This document shows positions 7,918 to 16,698 of a stretch of 64,000 nucleotides of DNA, piece by piece. The notes below the pieces were generated by a model that saw nothing but the letters and a program-made list of their open reading frames with translations, was not told where the DNA came from and searched no databases. Positions within the stretch are counted from its first letter, which is position 1. Each line of letters starts with the position of its first letter. Made by a program: the position numbers and the translations under genes. Origin of the DNA: Cryomorphaceae bacterium (lineage in GTDB: Bacteria > Bacteroidota > Bacteroidia > Flavobacteriales_D > Sanyastnellaceae); the NCBI GenBank assembly GCA_016124575.1, contig WGNM01000001.1, forward strand, positions 1 to 64,000. The letters run 5' to 3'.

Positions 7918-9011
7918 CTGTCTGCTTTCAACAATATTTCTCCAATTACCTTCGATTCTTCTTCCCAGTTGTATCTCTTGCTCGCCAATTCGAGTTTTTC
8001 GGCATAGTGTGATTTTCCCTTCCTCAAAATCCGCCGCACAGCATAAGCGATGTCTTGCGGCTCCCAGGATGTCACCACTTCACCTATCTGGCTCGTTTCA
8101 ATCACGTACTTCACCTCTGGCAATGGCGATGCCACCACAGGCGTTCCGGCATGCATATAATCGAAAATTTTATTTGGTAAACTGTAATAATAATTGAAGT
8201 GCATTCCTTTATCTAGGGATAGCCCAACATCCGCCATGCGCGTATACTGAGCAAGGACATTGTAAGGCTGTCTTGGCAGTATGGTCACACGATCGGCGAT
8301 ATGTAAATCATCAACCAAGGTATGAGCCAATTCCCATTCTTCTCCAGCGCCAATAAGCAACAAGTGACATTCGGTGAGTTCTTGCATGGCGTGTAAGGTC
8401 TCTATCACACCACGATCTTTATCCATGAATGCCCCTTGAAGAATCAGGAGCGGATGCTTAAAATTGTCTACCATTGAAGTTTCAACCACGGTGTTTAACT
8501 GCGGTGTATTTCGCATCACATGCACAGGCACGCCATACGCTTTGCGATAAATCGAAGCGATGCTTTCATTGACCGTGATAACATGCTTTAACTTCGGGAA
8601 GATGAACTTTTCGATGCTCAGCCACACTCCTTTTTGAAATCTACGTCCCGTTAATCCCGCTGCTTCTGTGAAGTACTCGTGACTATCGTAAACCAATCGA
8701 CAACCCTTAATTCTGGATACTAGATAGGCAGGCAAAAGTGTATCGAGGTCGTTTGCCCATATCATGTCTATTTTTCGCGGCAACAGGTAAAAGAACATGC
8801 GAAGATTGAGCGCTGCATAGAAAAGAGCCCCTGACTGAAATACAAGTCCAAACCGCGTTGTCTTATACGTCCGCTCAATAGCTGGCGACGACGACAACTT
8901 CCGACCGATCAATTCGATCTCAAGTCCTGACTCCTCCAAGACTTCGCATGTTTTCCGCACCCGTTGGTCGAAACAAAGGTCGTTCGACACAAGTACTTTC
9001 ACTGATTTCAT
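7914..9011 (-). CDS. glycosyltransferase family 4 (GT-B)
   Basis: A 365-residue GT-B glycosyltransferase. N-terminal domain: KVLVSNDLCFDQRVRKTCE, a typical family 4 opening, then DMIWANDLDTLLPAY and VYDSHEYFTE. C-terminal donor domain: LLILQGAFMDKDRGVIE, LLIGAGEEWE, then the ExxxxGxP-like YMHAGTPVVASPLPEVKYVIE. It probably transfers a nucleotide-activated sugar in surface polysaccharide synthesis; donor and acceptor are unknown. The start overlaps the stop of the upstream exonuclease gene (TGATG), so the two are translationally coupled. Confidence 0.88.
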   Translation of the reverse strand: MKSVKVLVSNDLCFDQRVRKTCEVLEESGLEIELIGRKLSSSPAIERTYKTTRFGLVFQSGALFYAALNLRMFFYLLPRKIDMIWANDLDTLLPAYLVSRIKGCRLVYDSHEYFTEAAGLTGRRFQKGVWLSIEKFIFPKLKHVITVNESIASIYRKAYGVPVHVMRNTPQLNTVVETSMVDNFKHPLLILQGAFMDKDRGVIETLHAMQELTECHLLLIGAGEEWELAHTLVDDLHIADRVTILPRQPYNVLAQYTRMADVGLSLDKGMHFNYYYSLPNKIFDYMHAGTPVVASPLPEVKYVIETSQIGEVVTSWEPQDIAYAVRRILRKGKSHYAEKLELASKRYNWEEESKVIGEILLKADS

Positions 9012-9835
9012 CAGTTCAATGTTTTGCGCAGGTCGCTCAATACTTTTTTCGTGTAGAGAGGAAAATCACCTTGCATCATCCAACCGTAGTACCCTGCATC
9101 TTTTTGGAGTACTTCCAAGACAGGCATGCCTTTGTACTTTCCAAAATTGAAGACGGCGACATTGTTTTCGTTGTATACCATGCGGCCGGCAAGGTCAACA
9201 TTACGGTGACGCTGACAAAACCCATGCAGCTTATCTATATCGGTTGAGAAAGTATCTTCTTGTCCGCCCCGGCCATCTGGCACCACCATGCCATCATACC
9301 GTTCCACCTGTGCTTGCAATATCTCAAGTGTCGCCATGGCATCTGGCAGCGCCGCATGCGCGTCGTTGAGGTCTTTACCACAATAAAACTTATACCCTGC
9401 TTTTAGCGTGCGTTGTTCCATCAGGTGGAAAATCACCTGGACATCAATGAGATTCCTTCCTTCCATGCTAAAGTCGATGCCCACACGTAAAAATTCTTCC
9501 GCTAGCAGCGGGATGTCGAACCTATTTGAATTGAATCCACCAAGATCACAGTCGTGCATGAATTTGTACAGCTTATCAGATACCTGAGCGAATGTAGGTG
9601 CTGATTGGACATCTGCATCATAAATACCATGAACCATGCTTGATTCAAGTGGAATTGGCATCTCGGGATTGATGATAAAGCGATGTTCCACGCCAGATTT
9701 CTCAGGTTTGGTGTGTATGGTGCCGTCGGGCATTAGTTTAACCAGTGCAATTTCAACAATGCGATCGGTACCGATGCTTATTCCGGTGGTTTCGAGATCA
9801 AATATCACCAGTGGACGATGGAGTTTAAGTTTCAT
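9011..9835 (-). CDS. DnaQ-like 3'-5' exonuclease with ExoX-type C-terminal domain
   Basis: A 274-residue DEDDh exonuclease. Exo I is FDLETTG (Asp13, Glu15). Exo II lies around GGFNSNRFDIPLLAEE, and Exo III is HAALPDAMAT (His and Asp about 5 residues apart). The end (NFGKYKGMPVLEVL through GDFP) matches the exodeoxyribonuclease X-like C-terminal domain. Such proteins degrade or proofread single-stranded DNA ends; this one is not clearly the replicative epsilon subunit. It overlaps the next gene by one base. The ATG is preceded by a -7-like box 4 nt upstream. Confidence 0.88.
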   Translation of the reverse strand: MKLKLHRPLVIFDLETTGISIGTDRIVEIALVKLMPDGTIHTKPEKSGVEHRFIINPEMPIPLESSMVHGIYDADVQSAPTFAQVSDKLYKFMHDCDLGGFNSNRFDIPLLAEEFLRVGIDFSMEGRNLIDVQVIFHLMEQRTLKAGYKFYCGKDLNDAHAALPDAMATLEILQAQVERYDGMVVPDGRGGQEDTFSTDIDKLHGFCQRHRNVDLAGRMVYNENNVAVFNFGKYKGMPVLEVLQKDAGYYGWMMQGDFPLYTKKVLSDLRKTLN

Positions 9836-9839
9836 GCTG

Positions 9840-9847
9840 CGAAGATC
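9840..9847 (-). promoter_or_regulatory. -7-like box, leaderless start of the exonuclease gene
   Basis: On the minus strand GATCTTCG (two mismatches to TAnnTTTG) is followed by CAGC and then the ATG ending at 9833. The identical ATCTTCGCAGCATG string precedes the gene starting at 34546. Confidence 0.4.
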
Positions 9848-10048
9848 GAAAAAAGGAATGGATCGATCTGCTTTGATTCTAATTCAAACAGCATGGCAAA
9901 TGAAAAAAAGGGTGGAGATGAACTGCATTTCATAGCTTAATTCGCATACCGAGATTTAAAAACTCAAATGTGTTGTTCGCTTATTCTCCACAAAACTGTC
10001 ATTAAACACGCATTTACAAAATTCTCAACGGCATCCACAAAATGCCTA

Positions 10049-10079
10049 TTGACAGGCATTTCAGACTTTTGTACCTTCG
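10049..10079 (+). promoter_or_regulatory. Bacteroidota promoter of candidate small RNA, copy A
   Basis: -33 TTG (10049-10051), 20-nt spacer, -7 TACCTTCG (10072-10079, one mismatch to TAnnTTTG). Copy B at 41125-41155 has the same elements with the same spacing, and the alignment is ungapped for the 37 nt upstream of the TTG. Confidence 0.7.
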
Positions 10080-10083
10080 CTAT

Positions 10084-10138
10084 GCTCGGTTTGGATGGGC
10101 GGGGGCGGGCGGGACCCGCGAGGGTCAAGCCTTTGATT
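10084..10138 (+). ncRNA. candidate small non-coding RNA, copy A
   Basis: Predicted transcript start about 10084. The sequence is unusually G-rich for this genome and contains the hairpin GACCC-GCGA-GGGTC (10113-10126). The block 10012-10138 aligns with 41088-41216 with only a few one- to three-base gaps, including the promoter. No coding frame explains the conservation. The 3' end is not defined; the conserved part ends near 10138 and a tandem array follows. It could belong to a described Bacteroidota RNA family such as 6S-Flavo or Flavo-1, which I cannot test, or be a dispersed DNA repeat. The remainder of the 9836-10522 gap holds only the array and a terminator. Confidence 0.45.
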
Positions 10139-10204
10139 TTCAGTCCCTTTCTGCTTACTTTAAATCTATTCTCGGCTTCATCGCACTTCGCACTCCTTCT
10201 CTTT

Positions 10205-10369
10205 CTCACACTGTTCTTTCCTTATCGCTCTCATTCTCTATCTCACACTGTTCTTCCTTTATCGCTCTCATTCTCTTTCTCACACTGTTCTTCCTTTAAC
10301 GCTCTCATTCTCTTTCTCACACTGTTCTTCCTTTAACGCTCTCACTCTCTTTCTCACACTGTTTTTCCA
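10205..10369. repeat. 37-bp tandem repeat array (about 4.4 copies)
   Basis: The word CTCACACTG recurs at 10205, 10242, 10279, 10316 and 10353, exactly 37 bp apart. Units differ at only a few bases and are pyrimidine-rich on the plus strand. There are no spacers, so this is a minisatellite rather than a CRISPR array. 37 is not a multiple of three and the array is not part of a convincing gene. It lies between candidate RNA copy A and the terminator at 10465-10499. Confidence 0.92.
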
Positions 10370-10464
10370 GTTGGTTATACCAAAACAATTATCCACTGCG
10401 TTACCTATTTGTAGAGTAGCAGGTCGGATATACCTGGCAGTGAATCTGGCCTCTAAACAGACAG

Positions 10465-10499
10465 AAAAAAGAAAACCCTTCCAAACTGGAAGGGTTTTC
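10465..10499 (-). terminator. Rho-independent terminator of the PorE-like gene
   Basis: A perfect 13-bp inverted repeat (10471-10483 and 10487-10499, GAAAACCCTTCCA arm, 3-nt loop). On the minus strand it is followed by a T run (plus-strand AAAAAA at 10465-10470), 23 bp after the stop codon of the 10523-12640 gene. Confidence 0.92.
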
Positions 10500-10522
10500 A
10501 ATTTTATATTCTTTTGGTCGAA

Positions 10523-12640
10523 TTACTCCACCCAAATTTTAATGTATTGAAACTGCTCATACACTGCTTTGCGTTCTTGCGCGTCATTCTGGTAATCTGG
10601 ACCTTGAACAAGCTTACGTGCATCTTGAAACGAGAAGTCCTTCCCTTTTTTGAAGCCTTTCATCTCCAATGCTTTTGTTACTTCTTGTGTCGCCAGCTTG
10701 TTTCTGAAAGCGGTAAGTTCATTGTTTGAACGGAAACGGCTAGACGGCACTTTTGAAGCGCTCGACTCAACAAGCAGACGTGCAGTGCCATTCAAACGAA
10801 TGATTTCGGCAACACCTTCTACGAATTCAGAATACTTCTGCTCAACAGCTTCGTCGTTCCATTCTCCCATATCATAAATGAAATAACGCTGGTAATATGC
10901 TTTGCCATTTTCTAGCAATACACCCACCGTTTCGTCTTTCATTTCGTCTGGAGAATCTGGTTTGATATCGCCTGGCTTTACATTTGGCAAATTCGGTTTC
11001 GTGTCATCAGAAGCTATCGCTCCACCCAAATGCACCGGCAACAAATAAATCTCTTTGTCTATCTCGCTATATGCCGATTCACAAGGGACATTAATAAATT
11101 CTTCGTGCACGATTTCAGAATTCACGAAGTATTCAATTTTGTACGAAATACATGGAGGCAACACTGCTACGTAACCACCATCGCGCATGCGTGGACGGTA
11201 TTCGCTAACTTCTCCTGTCTCTTTATTCGTAACTTGAATGTAAGTGTCTTCAGGAATCTCTTCACCTTCTGCAGGTACTATAAATCCTTTCAAAACTGCC
11301 AATCCTGACTCAACTGGTGAATCTGGCATGTCGATAACATAGATATCTTTCAAACCAAATCCTTCTTCTTTGCGAGAAGAGTAATAGGCTCTTTTTCCTG
11401 TGGCCGTTGGCGCAAAAAACACATCATCATCCACAGTGTTTACTGGATAACCAATATTCACTGGCTTGGTCCACTCTCCGTCATCACTTAATGTGCTGTA
11501 AAAGATGTCAAAACCACCCATACTGCTATGGCCGCTTGAAGAGAAATACAATGTACGTCCGTCAGCACTCAAAAATGGTGAATCTTCCTCATACGGTGTA
11601 TTCAAAACATCGCCTACGTTCAAAGCTTTTGACCAGTCGCCATTAGGCAATTTCACGCAACGGTAAATATCACGACCACCTTTTCCACCCGGACGGTTAC
11701 TCACGAAATATAGCGTGTTGCCATCAGCTGATACTGTAGCATGTGTTTCCCATGATGGAGAGTTGATGTCGGACCCAAGCATTTCAGGATCGGTCCACGT
11801 TTCACCGACAAGTACTGACTTCCAAATCTGACCATCACCTGCTTTGTCGTAGTAGATGTATAGCTCTTGTCCGTCAGGACTTACACTACACGTCGCTGCG
11901 TGAGCATCGGTATTGATATTCAGCAATTCAGGTGCTTGCCAATTGCCAGCTTGGTCGCGATAAGATACATAGATGTCTTCCATGAACTCACCAGTATCAC
12001 CATCGGTAATGAATTGGTTGGTGCTATCAGCTCGCATTCTGCGTGAGGTGAAGAACATCGCCGACTCATCGATGGAGATTACTGGACTAAAATCGTTTGT
12101 CTCTTGGTTGATTACCGAACCCACATTCGAAATCAGGTAGCCTTCTGGATGTGCAACTTGATATTTCGCGTTGTTGCACATCTCTATTTCATGGAGGGTT
12201 TGTGCATATAGCTGGTGCTTCTCTGGCAAAACCTCCAGAAGTTTGTTGTACTCCGCAATCGCCTTATCCATCTCGTAATTCAAGTGAAACACTCTACCCA
12301 AATAATAACGTGCTTCAACTGGAGCAAGTACTTCCTTTGGATCATAAGGATCGTAATTCGGAGAAATGTTTTGATTGGCCGCAAATTGAAGATACGGCAT
12401 CGCTTTCAGCTTCTTAGTCGGCGTCTGCAAAAAGCAATATCCCAACTTGTAGTTCACATTCGCATTTTGGCTATTGCTCGCGAAGAGTTCTTGCCAAATA
12501 TCGATCGATTGGTTCCACTGTTTCTCCTCCATCAATTGGTTTGCTTCGAGAAATTTGGTATTAAAATCTCCAAGCGCCAGTTGCGCAACCATCACGTTAA
12601 CGTAAAGTAGAGATACAACAGCAACGAATATCTGTTTCAT
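10523..12640 (-). CDS. PorE-like envelope protein: TPR, PD40 propeller, degenerate OmpA domain
   Basis: A 705-residue secreted protein with signal peptide 1-19. Residues about 25-150 form TPR-like helices (KQWNQSIDIWQELF, MDKAIAEYNKLLEVLPE). About 180-440 carry repeated PD40/WD40-like blades (SPDGQELYIYYDK, SADGNTLYFVSNRPGG, SADGRTLYFSSSGHSSMGG), then a carboxypeptidase-regulatory-like segment and a C-terminal OmpA-like region. This order matches PorE, which links the type IX machinery to peptidoglycan, and related Bacteroidota proteins. The OmpA-like end keeps SNNELTAFR but not the aspartate-containing motif that normally binds diaminopimelate, so peptidoglycan binding is doubtful. It is probably monocistronic, with its own terminator. 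Confidence 0.82.
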   Translation of the reverse strand: MKQIFVAVVSLLYVNVMVAQLALGDFNTKFLEANQLMEEKQWNQSIDIWQELFASNSQNANVNYKLGYCFLQTPTKKLKAMPYLQFAANQNISPNYDPYDPKEVLAPVEARYYLGRVFHLNYEMDKAIAEYNKLLEVLPEKHQLYAQTLHEIEMCNNAKYQVAHPEGYLISNVGSVINQETNDFSPVISIDESAMFFTSRRMRADSTNQFITDGDTGEFMEDIYVSYRDQAGNWQAPELLNINTDAHAATCSVSPDGQELYIYYDKAGDGQIWKSVLVGETWTDPEMLGSDINSPSWETHATVSADGNTLYFVSNRPGGKGGRDIYRCVKLPNGDWSKALNVGDVLNTPYEEDSPFLSADGRTLYFSSSGHSSMGGFDIFYSTLSDDGEWTKPVNIGYPVNTVDDDVFFAPTATGKRAYYSSRKEEGFGLKDIYVIDMPDSPVESGLAVLKGFIVPAEGEEIPEDTYIQVTNKETGEVSEYRPRMRDGGYVAVLPPCISYKIEYFVNSEIVHEEFINVPCESAYSEIDKEIYLLPVHLGGAIASDDTKPNLPNVKPGDIKPDSPDEMKDETVGVLLENGKAYYQRYFIYDMGEWNDEAVEQKYSEFVEGVAEIIRLNGTARLLVESSASKVPSSRFRSNNELTAFRNKLATQEVTKALEMKGFKKGKDFSFQDARKLVQGPDYQNDAQERKAVYEQFQYIKIWVE

Positions 12641-12709
12641 GTATTAATCAGCTTAGCTGGGTAAATTTAATAGATTTCCCCGCGAATTACCAATCTAAAT
12701 GCCAGAGTT

Positions 12710-14053
12710 TTACCAAAGGTCTCTGTTAACATCAAATTGTTCGAGGTAGTCGGCAACGCGACGGACAAAACTTCCTCCCAACATTCCATCCACAACGCGG
12801 TGGTCGTAGCTGTGAGACAGGAACATCATGTGGCGAATCGCTATCACGTCACCATCGGGAGTTTCGAGTACTGCCGGACGTTTCCGAATGGCTCCCATCG
12901 CTAAAATAGCAGCTTGCGGTTGGTTTATAATCGGTGTCCCCATTACATTTCCAAAAGTACCCACGTTTGTTACGGTGTATGTACCCCCTTGAATTTCATC
13001 GGGCTTCAATTTATTTTCACGCGCTCGTACAGCAAGGTCATTGACGGTTTTCGCAAGTCCTACCATGTTGTAACGGTCAGCATTGCGAATCACAGGCACT
13101 ATCAAATTTCCGCTTGGTAAGGCCGCAGCCATGCCAATGTTTATGTCTTTTCTGATAATGATGTTGCTACCATCAACACTGACATTTACCCCAGGGAAGT
13201 CTTTAATCGCCTTCGCTACAGCTTCAACAAAAATTGGGGTAAAGGTCAAATTCTCACCTTCGCGCTTCTTGAAGGTGTCTTTCATTTTATTCCGCCAATT
13301 CACAATGTTCGTCACATCTGCCTCTACAAACGATGTAACGTGTGGAGAGACGTGTTTCGACATCACCATGTGATCAGCAATCATCCTGCGCATGCGATCC
13401 ATTTCAACGATTTCGTCGTTAGGACCAATGGCAACTGATGGTGCTTTCTTCACTTCATTATTCACAACAGGAGCTGCCGCTTGTGGCTTTTCTACCGGCG
13501 CTGGCGCGGATGTAGGAGCCGCTGCCGGTTGTCCGTTGCTCGCTACTTTCACTCCCCTGCCCGCAACATATTCCAACAAATCATTCTTGGTTACACGTCC
13601 TTCTGCACCTGTACCAGCAATGGTTTCAAGTTCAGACATAGCAATGCCTTCTTCTTTGGCGATGCTGCGAACGAGTGGACTATAAAATCGACCGCTTGGG
13701 CCTTTTTTGTTCACATCACCTGCGAGTGGCGCCGATACTGCCGCAATTACCTCCGCTTGTGGAGCAGGAGCCGCTTGCTGAACCGGTACTGTTGGTGCTG
13801 CTGCATCAGAACCGCCCGTGCTGAATATCGCAATTGGCTGACCTACAGCAACGACATCACCATCGTTCACCAGTTTTTTCAATAAGATGCCGTCTTCTGC
13901 AGCAGGCACTTCTGAATCGACCTTATCGGTTGCTATTTCAACAATCGGTTGGTCGGCTTCTACCTGTTGTCCTTCTTCTACTAACCAACGGATAATGGTT
14001 GCTTCTGCAACACTTTCGCCCATTTTAGGCAATAAAATCTCTGATTGTGCCAT
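12710..14053 (-). CDS. 2-oxo acid dehydrogenase E2 component (dihydrolipoyl acyltransferase)
   Basis: E2 acyltransferase of a 2-oxo acid dehydrogenase complex. Domains in order: a lipoyl domain with lipoylated lysine in EIATDKVDSEVP (Lys44 from the start used here); an Ala/Pro-rich linker; a peripheral-subunit-binding domain (YSPLVRSIAKEEGIAMSELE onward); a second linker; and the catalytic acyltransferase domain ending with SHSYDHRVVDG (His and Asp of the active site). An in-frame Met 9 nt upstream (14062) is possible, but MAQSEILLPKMGE is the family-typical start. Substrate class (branched-chain, pyruvate or 2-oxoglutarate) is not decided by sequence. No E1 or E3 gene is adjacent. Confidence 0.92.
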   Translation of the reverse strand: MAQSEILLPKMGESVAEATIIRWLVEEGQQVEADQPIVEIATDKVDSEVPAAEDGILLKKLVNDGDVVAVGQPIAIFSTGGSDAAAPTVPVQQAAPAPQAEVIAAVSAPLAGDVNKKGPSGRFYSPLVRSIAKEEGIAMSELETIAGTGAEGRVTKNDLLEYVAGRGVKVASNGQPAAAPTSAPAPVEKPQAAAPVVNNEVKKAPSVAIGPNDEIVEMDRMRRMIADHMVMSKHVSPHVTSFVEADVTNIVNWRNKMKDTFKKREGENLTFTPIFVEAVAKAIKDFPGVNVSVDGSNIIIRKDINIGMAAALPSGNLIVPVIRNADRYNMVGLAKTVNDLAVRARENKLKPDEIQGGTYTVTNVGTFGNVMGTPIINQPQAAILAMGAIRKRPAVLETPDGDVIAIRHMMFLSHSYDHRVVDGMLGGSFVRRVADYLEQFDVNRDLW

Positions 14054-14133
14054 GCTTTTCAAGCCAATTTTTGGAGCAACAAAATTATCTAAAAATACGT
14101 GACAGCCAAAGAAAGAATGAAGGTATTAGCCCT

Positions 14134-16077
14134 CTATTTTCCACCGAGAAGTTTGAAATGGCGGAATACCCACAGCAAGTCGTTCCTCAACTTGTAGTCG
14201 CGGGCGTAAATAAGATTCAGTTTATCGGCCGTTTCTTGGGTATACGCAATCTCTGGCATGCCCGTTAACGGTGTAACTACTCCCTTTCTTAATGCTGGCA
14301 ACGATGATTTTCCGACCGCTAGCTCAGCATAACCAACCCACGACATCCGTGCCGTGAGCACGCGAAAAATGGAGGTGAAAAAACCCGATTTATTATTCAC
14401 GAAGAACACTGAAATGGGCGATGACAGGAGTAAAAGTAGACCCAAAGTGACATCGAAAATCCGCTTTTTACGCTTGTTCAATGGTTTGTGAATGCTGTTT
14501 GTCTCGAGCATAAACAAGTCGCCAGCAGTGTCGATACTGTTGCTGCCAATCATGTACAAGGTATCTGGCGGTGCAATCTTAAAATCTACCCCGGTTTGCC
14601 CGCTGCTGTTCATCATCTGAATGATCTGACCAGCCGACAAGTCTTTCCCGCTGAACACCACCACTTCGATTTTATGCACCCTGATCACTTCTTCAAGTTG
14701 GTTGTATACACCCACCTGAGTTCCAACTTGTTTTGTAACGCCAACTCCTATCAAATAAGGATTAACGGTATGTGTTTGTGTCAGCAAGTTATTTATGCGC
14801 AGAAATTCCGCACTGTCGCCAACAATTGCAATGCGCTTGCTTTTTCTACCCCGCCATGTGAAGACTTTGGGGGCTACCAAAGACAATCCCAAACGCGACA
14901 AAGCGAAATACAGCAAGGCGAAAAGCGACCCTAGCAAAACGAGCGCGCGAGAAAAACGCAAACTTTCAGGCAAAAGTGAGTAGCCCAAAACGATTATCAA
15001 ACTGCCTATGGCGGCGCCGCGAAGCAGCTGCTTGGGCGACGATGGCTTGTCGTACCCCCCACTGAGGTGCACGCTGCTGACCCAAATGGCTGCAAAAACC
15101 CCAAACGCTATTTGAACCAAATCAGCTTCGAAAATTTTGTTCTGCAAATCGGCATAGTACGTCTTCAACAGCCACAAACCAGCGAACAGCAGCAAGGCAT
15201 CTAAAACCGGCAACCACATGCGTTGCACAAATCGCTGCGCCACAGCCAACGCGGCGCGCGCATATATTGCCAGGTTGATTAGCTGACTAAATGCTTTCGC
15301 ATTTTTCTCAGAGAAATGCTTCTTAGCGAATATGATCATCGCGTTGTAAAACACGAATACATAGTTCAAACTGCCTTTCTTGGTGCTTTCTCCTTTATAG
15401 TGTATGATGGTAGTAGCGGGGAAATAGTAGTTTTTAAAGCCTCCTAAAATAATCCGCCAACTCAAGTCGATGTCTTCTCCATACATGAAAAACGCTTCAT
15501 CGAGCAAGCCCACCTTGTCTAAGGCAGCTTTCCGCATCAACATAAAAGCGCCACTGAGGATCTCGATCTCGGCCTCTTCGTGCTCGTTTACAAATCCAAA
15601 GTAATAATGGTTGAATCTCCGAGAGCGCGGAAACAATCTGTATATACCGCTGATTTTGCAGAACGACACCCAAGGAGTTGGCAGTCCGCGTTTGCTTTCA
15701 GGCAAAAACACTCCTTTTCCATCTACCATCCGCACTCCCAGTCCGCCTGCGTCGGGATGCCGATCCATGAACTCCACAACTTTCTCAAATGTGTCTTCCT
15801 CTACTACCGTATCCGGATTTAGCAACAACACATACTCCCCTGCTGCTATGCGCATGGCTTGGTTGTTGGCACGTGAAAATCCGACATTATCAGTATTCGC
15901 TATGAGCTTCACCCATGGAAACCGCTCTCTCACCATGGCGCATGACCCGTCAACACTTTGGTTGTCGACCACGAACACCTCACACGAAACAGCTTTCATT
16001 GCAATCTCTACCGAGAGCAGACATTGCTCAAGAAAGTGTTCTACGTTGTAGTTGACAATGACGACCGTTAACTTCAT
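14134..16077 (-). CDS. glycosyltransferase family 2 fused to membrane sugar-transferase-like region
   Basis: A 647-residue fusion. Residues 1-260 are a GT2 rhamnosyltransferase-like domain (TVVIVNYNVEHFLEQCL, VVDNQSVDGS, LLLNPDT, FFMYGEDIDLSWR). From about 285 there are four or more membrane segments, then a nucleotide-binding-like segment (KRIAIVGDSAEFLRINNLL). A final section opens like bacterial polyprenyl-phosphate sugar transferases (KRKKRIFDVTLGLLLLL, MSWVGY, LNLIYARDY) but lacks their conserved catalytic core. The enzyme probably adds a sugar to a lipid-linked glycan; the C-terminal part may be structural. Its start overlaps recR (ATGA), so the two are coupled. Confidence 0.85.
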   Translation of the reverse strand: MKLTVVIVNYNVEHFLEQCLLSVEIAMKAVSCEVFVVDNQSVDGSCAMVRERFPWVKLIANTDNVGFSRANNQAMRIAAGEYVLLLNPDTVVEEDTFEKVVEFMDRHPDAGGLGVRMVDGKGVFLPESKRGLPTPWVSFCKISGIYRLFPRSRRFNHYYFGFVNEHEEAEIEILSGAFMLMRKAALDKVGLLDEAFFMYGEDIDLSWRIILGGFKNYYFPATTIIHYKGESTKKGSLNYVFVFYNAMIIFAKKHFSEKNAKAFSQLINLAIYARAALAVAQRFVQRMWLPVLDALLLFAGLWLLKTYYADLQNKIFEADLVQIAFGVFAAIWVSSVHLSGGYDKPSSPKQLLRGAAIGSLIIVLGYSLLPESLRFSRALVLLGSLFALLYFALSRLGLSLVAPKVFTWRGRKSKRIAIVGDSAEFLRINNLLTQTHTVNPYLIGVGVTKQVGTQVGVYNQLEEVIRVHKIEVVVFSGKDLSAGQIIQMMNSSGQTGVDFKIAPPDTLYMIGSNSIDTAGDLFMLETNSIHKPLNKRKKRIFDVTLGLLLLLSSPISVFFVNNKSGFFTSIFRVLTARMSWVGYAELAVGKSSLPALRKGVVTPLTGMPEIAYTQETADKLNLIYARDYKLRNDLLWVFRHFKLLGGK

Positions 16078-16694
16078 TTTCCGCCAATAGCGTTTTCGTA
16101 AGGCATTCGCTGCATGATTGAGCGCGCTAATGTCAATTCATCTGCATGCTGCAATTCATCTCCAATGGCAATTCCACGTGCAATTGCCGAAACACGAACG
16201 TTGAAAGGTGCAATTTTCTTGTATAGGTAGTATGACGTTGTTTCTCCCTCCATGGTTGTACTCAGAGCGAAAATAATCTCTCCTATCGTCCCACCATCAA
16301 GCCTAGCTACCAGCGACGCAATGTTCAAATCACTCGGCCCTACCCCATCTAACGGAGATATAACGCCGCCTAAGACATGGTACAAGCCTTTAAATTGTTC
16401 TGTACTTTCTATCGCGAGTACATCGCGGATGTTTTCGACGATGCATACTGTTGAGGCGTCGCGACGGGAATCGGCGCAAATCGGACAAACATCATCGTCG
16501 GATAAGTTGCCGCAGGTAGTACACGATTTGATGCCTTCCTTCAATGCCGTAAAAGCCCTAGAAAATCGCGCCACCTCATCGGAATCGCGGCGTAGCAGCT
16601 GCAAAACCAATCGCAATGCCGTTTTGCGACCAACACCTGGCAACGATGCCATTTGATCTACAGCCTCTTCTATCAGTCGCGATGGAAAATTCAT
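16074..16694 (-). CDS. recR: recombination mediator protein RecR
   Basis: RecR, which with RecF/RecO loads RecA on gapped DNA. From MNFPSRLIEEAVDQMASLPG the protein is 206 residues, the usual length. It has the helix-hairpin-helix segment LPGVGRKTALRLVLQL, the four-cysteine zinc motif CTTCGNLSDDDVCPIC and a Toprim domain (STVCIVENIRDVLAIE through the GGVISPLDG and IIFALSTTMEGETT lines). A longer in-frame start at 16754 exists, but the family start and a perfect TACTTTTG box 4 nt upstream favour 16694. It is the first gene of a two-gene unit with the glycosyltransferase fusion. Confidence 0.95.
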   Translation of the reverse strand: MNFPSRLIEEAVDQMASLPGVGRKTALRLVLQLLRRDSDEVARFSRAFTALKEGIKSCTTCGNLSDDDVCPICADSRRDASTVCIVENIRDVLAIESTEQFKGLYHVLGGVISPLDGVGPSDLNIASLVARLDGGTIGEIIFALSTTMEGETTSYYLYKKIAPFNVRVSAIARGIAIGDELQHADELTLARSIMQRMPYENAIGGK

Positions 16695-16698
16695 GCGG

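Noticed and set aside
9964-10209. Minus-strand frame across candidate RNA copy A, similar at protein level (PVNRHFV..ENFV) to a minus-strand frame at 41058-41285
   Set aside because: The similarity follows from the shared DNA element, which includes a plus-strand promoter in both copies. The N-terminal and C-terminal parts do not match and one-base gaps change phase elsewhere. A non-coding element explains it better.
9968-10336. Open plus-strand frames rich in Ser/Leu/Phe over the tandem array
   Set aside because: Composition is a by-product of the pyrimidine-rich repeat. The period is not a multiple of three, and no start signal or homology supports coding.
10205-10369. CRISPR array
   Set aside because: Units are contiguous 37-bp tandem copies without spacers, and no cas gene is present.
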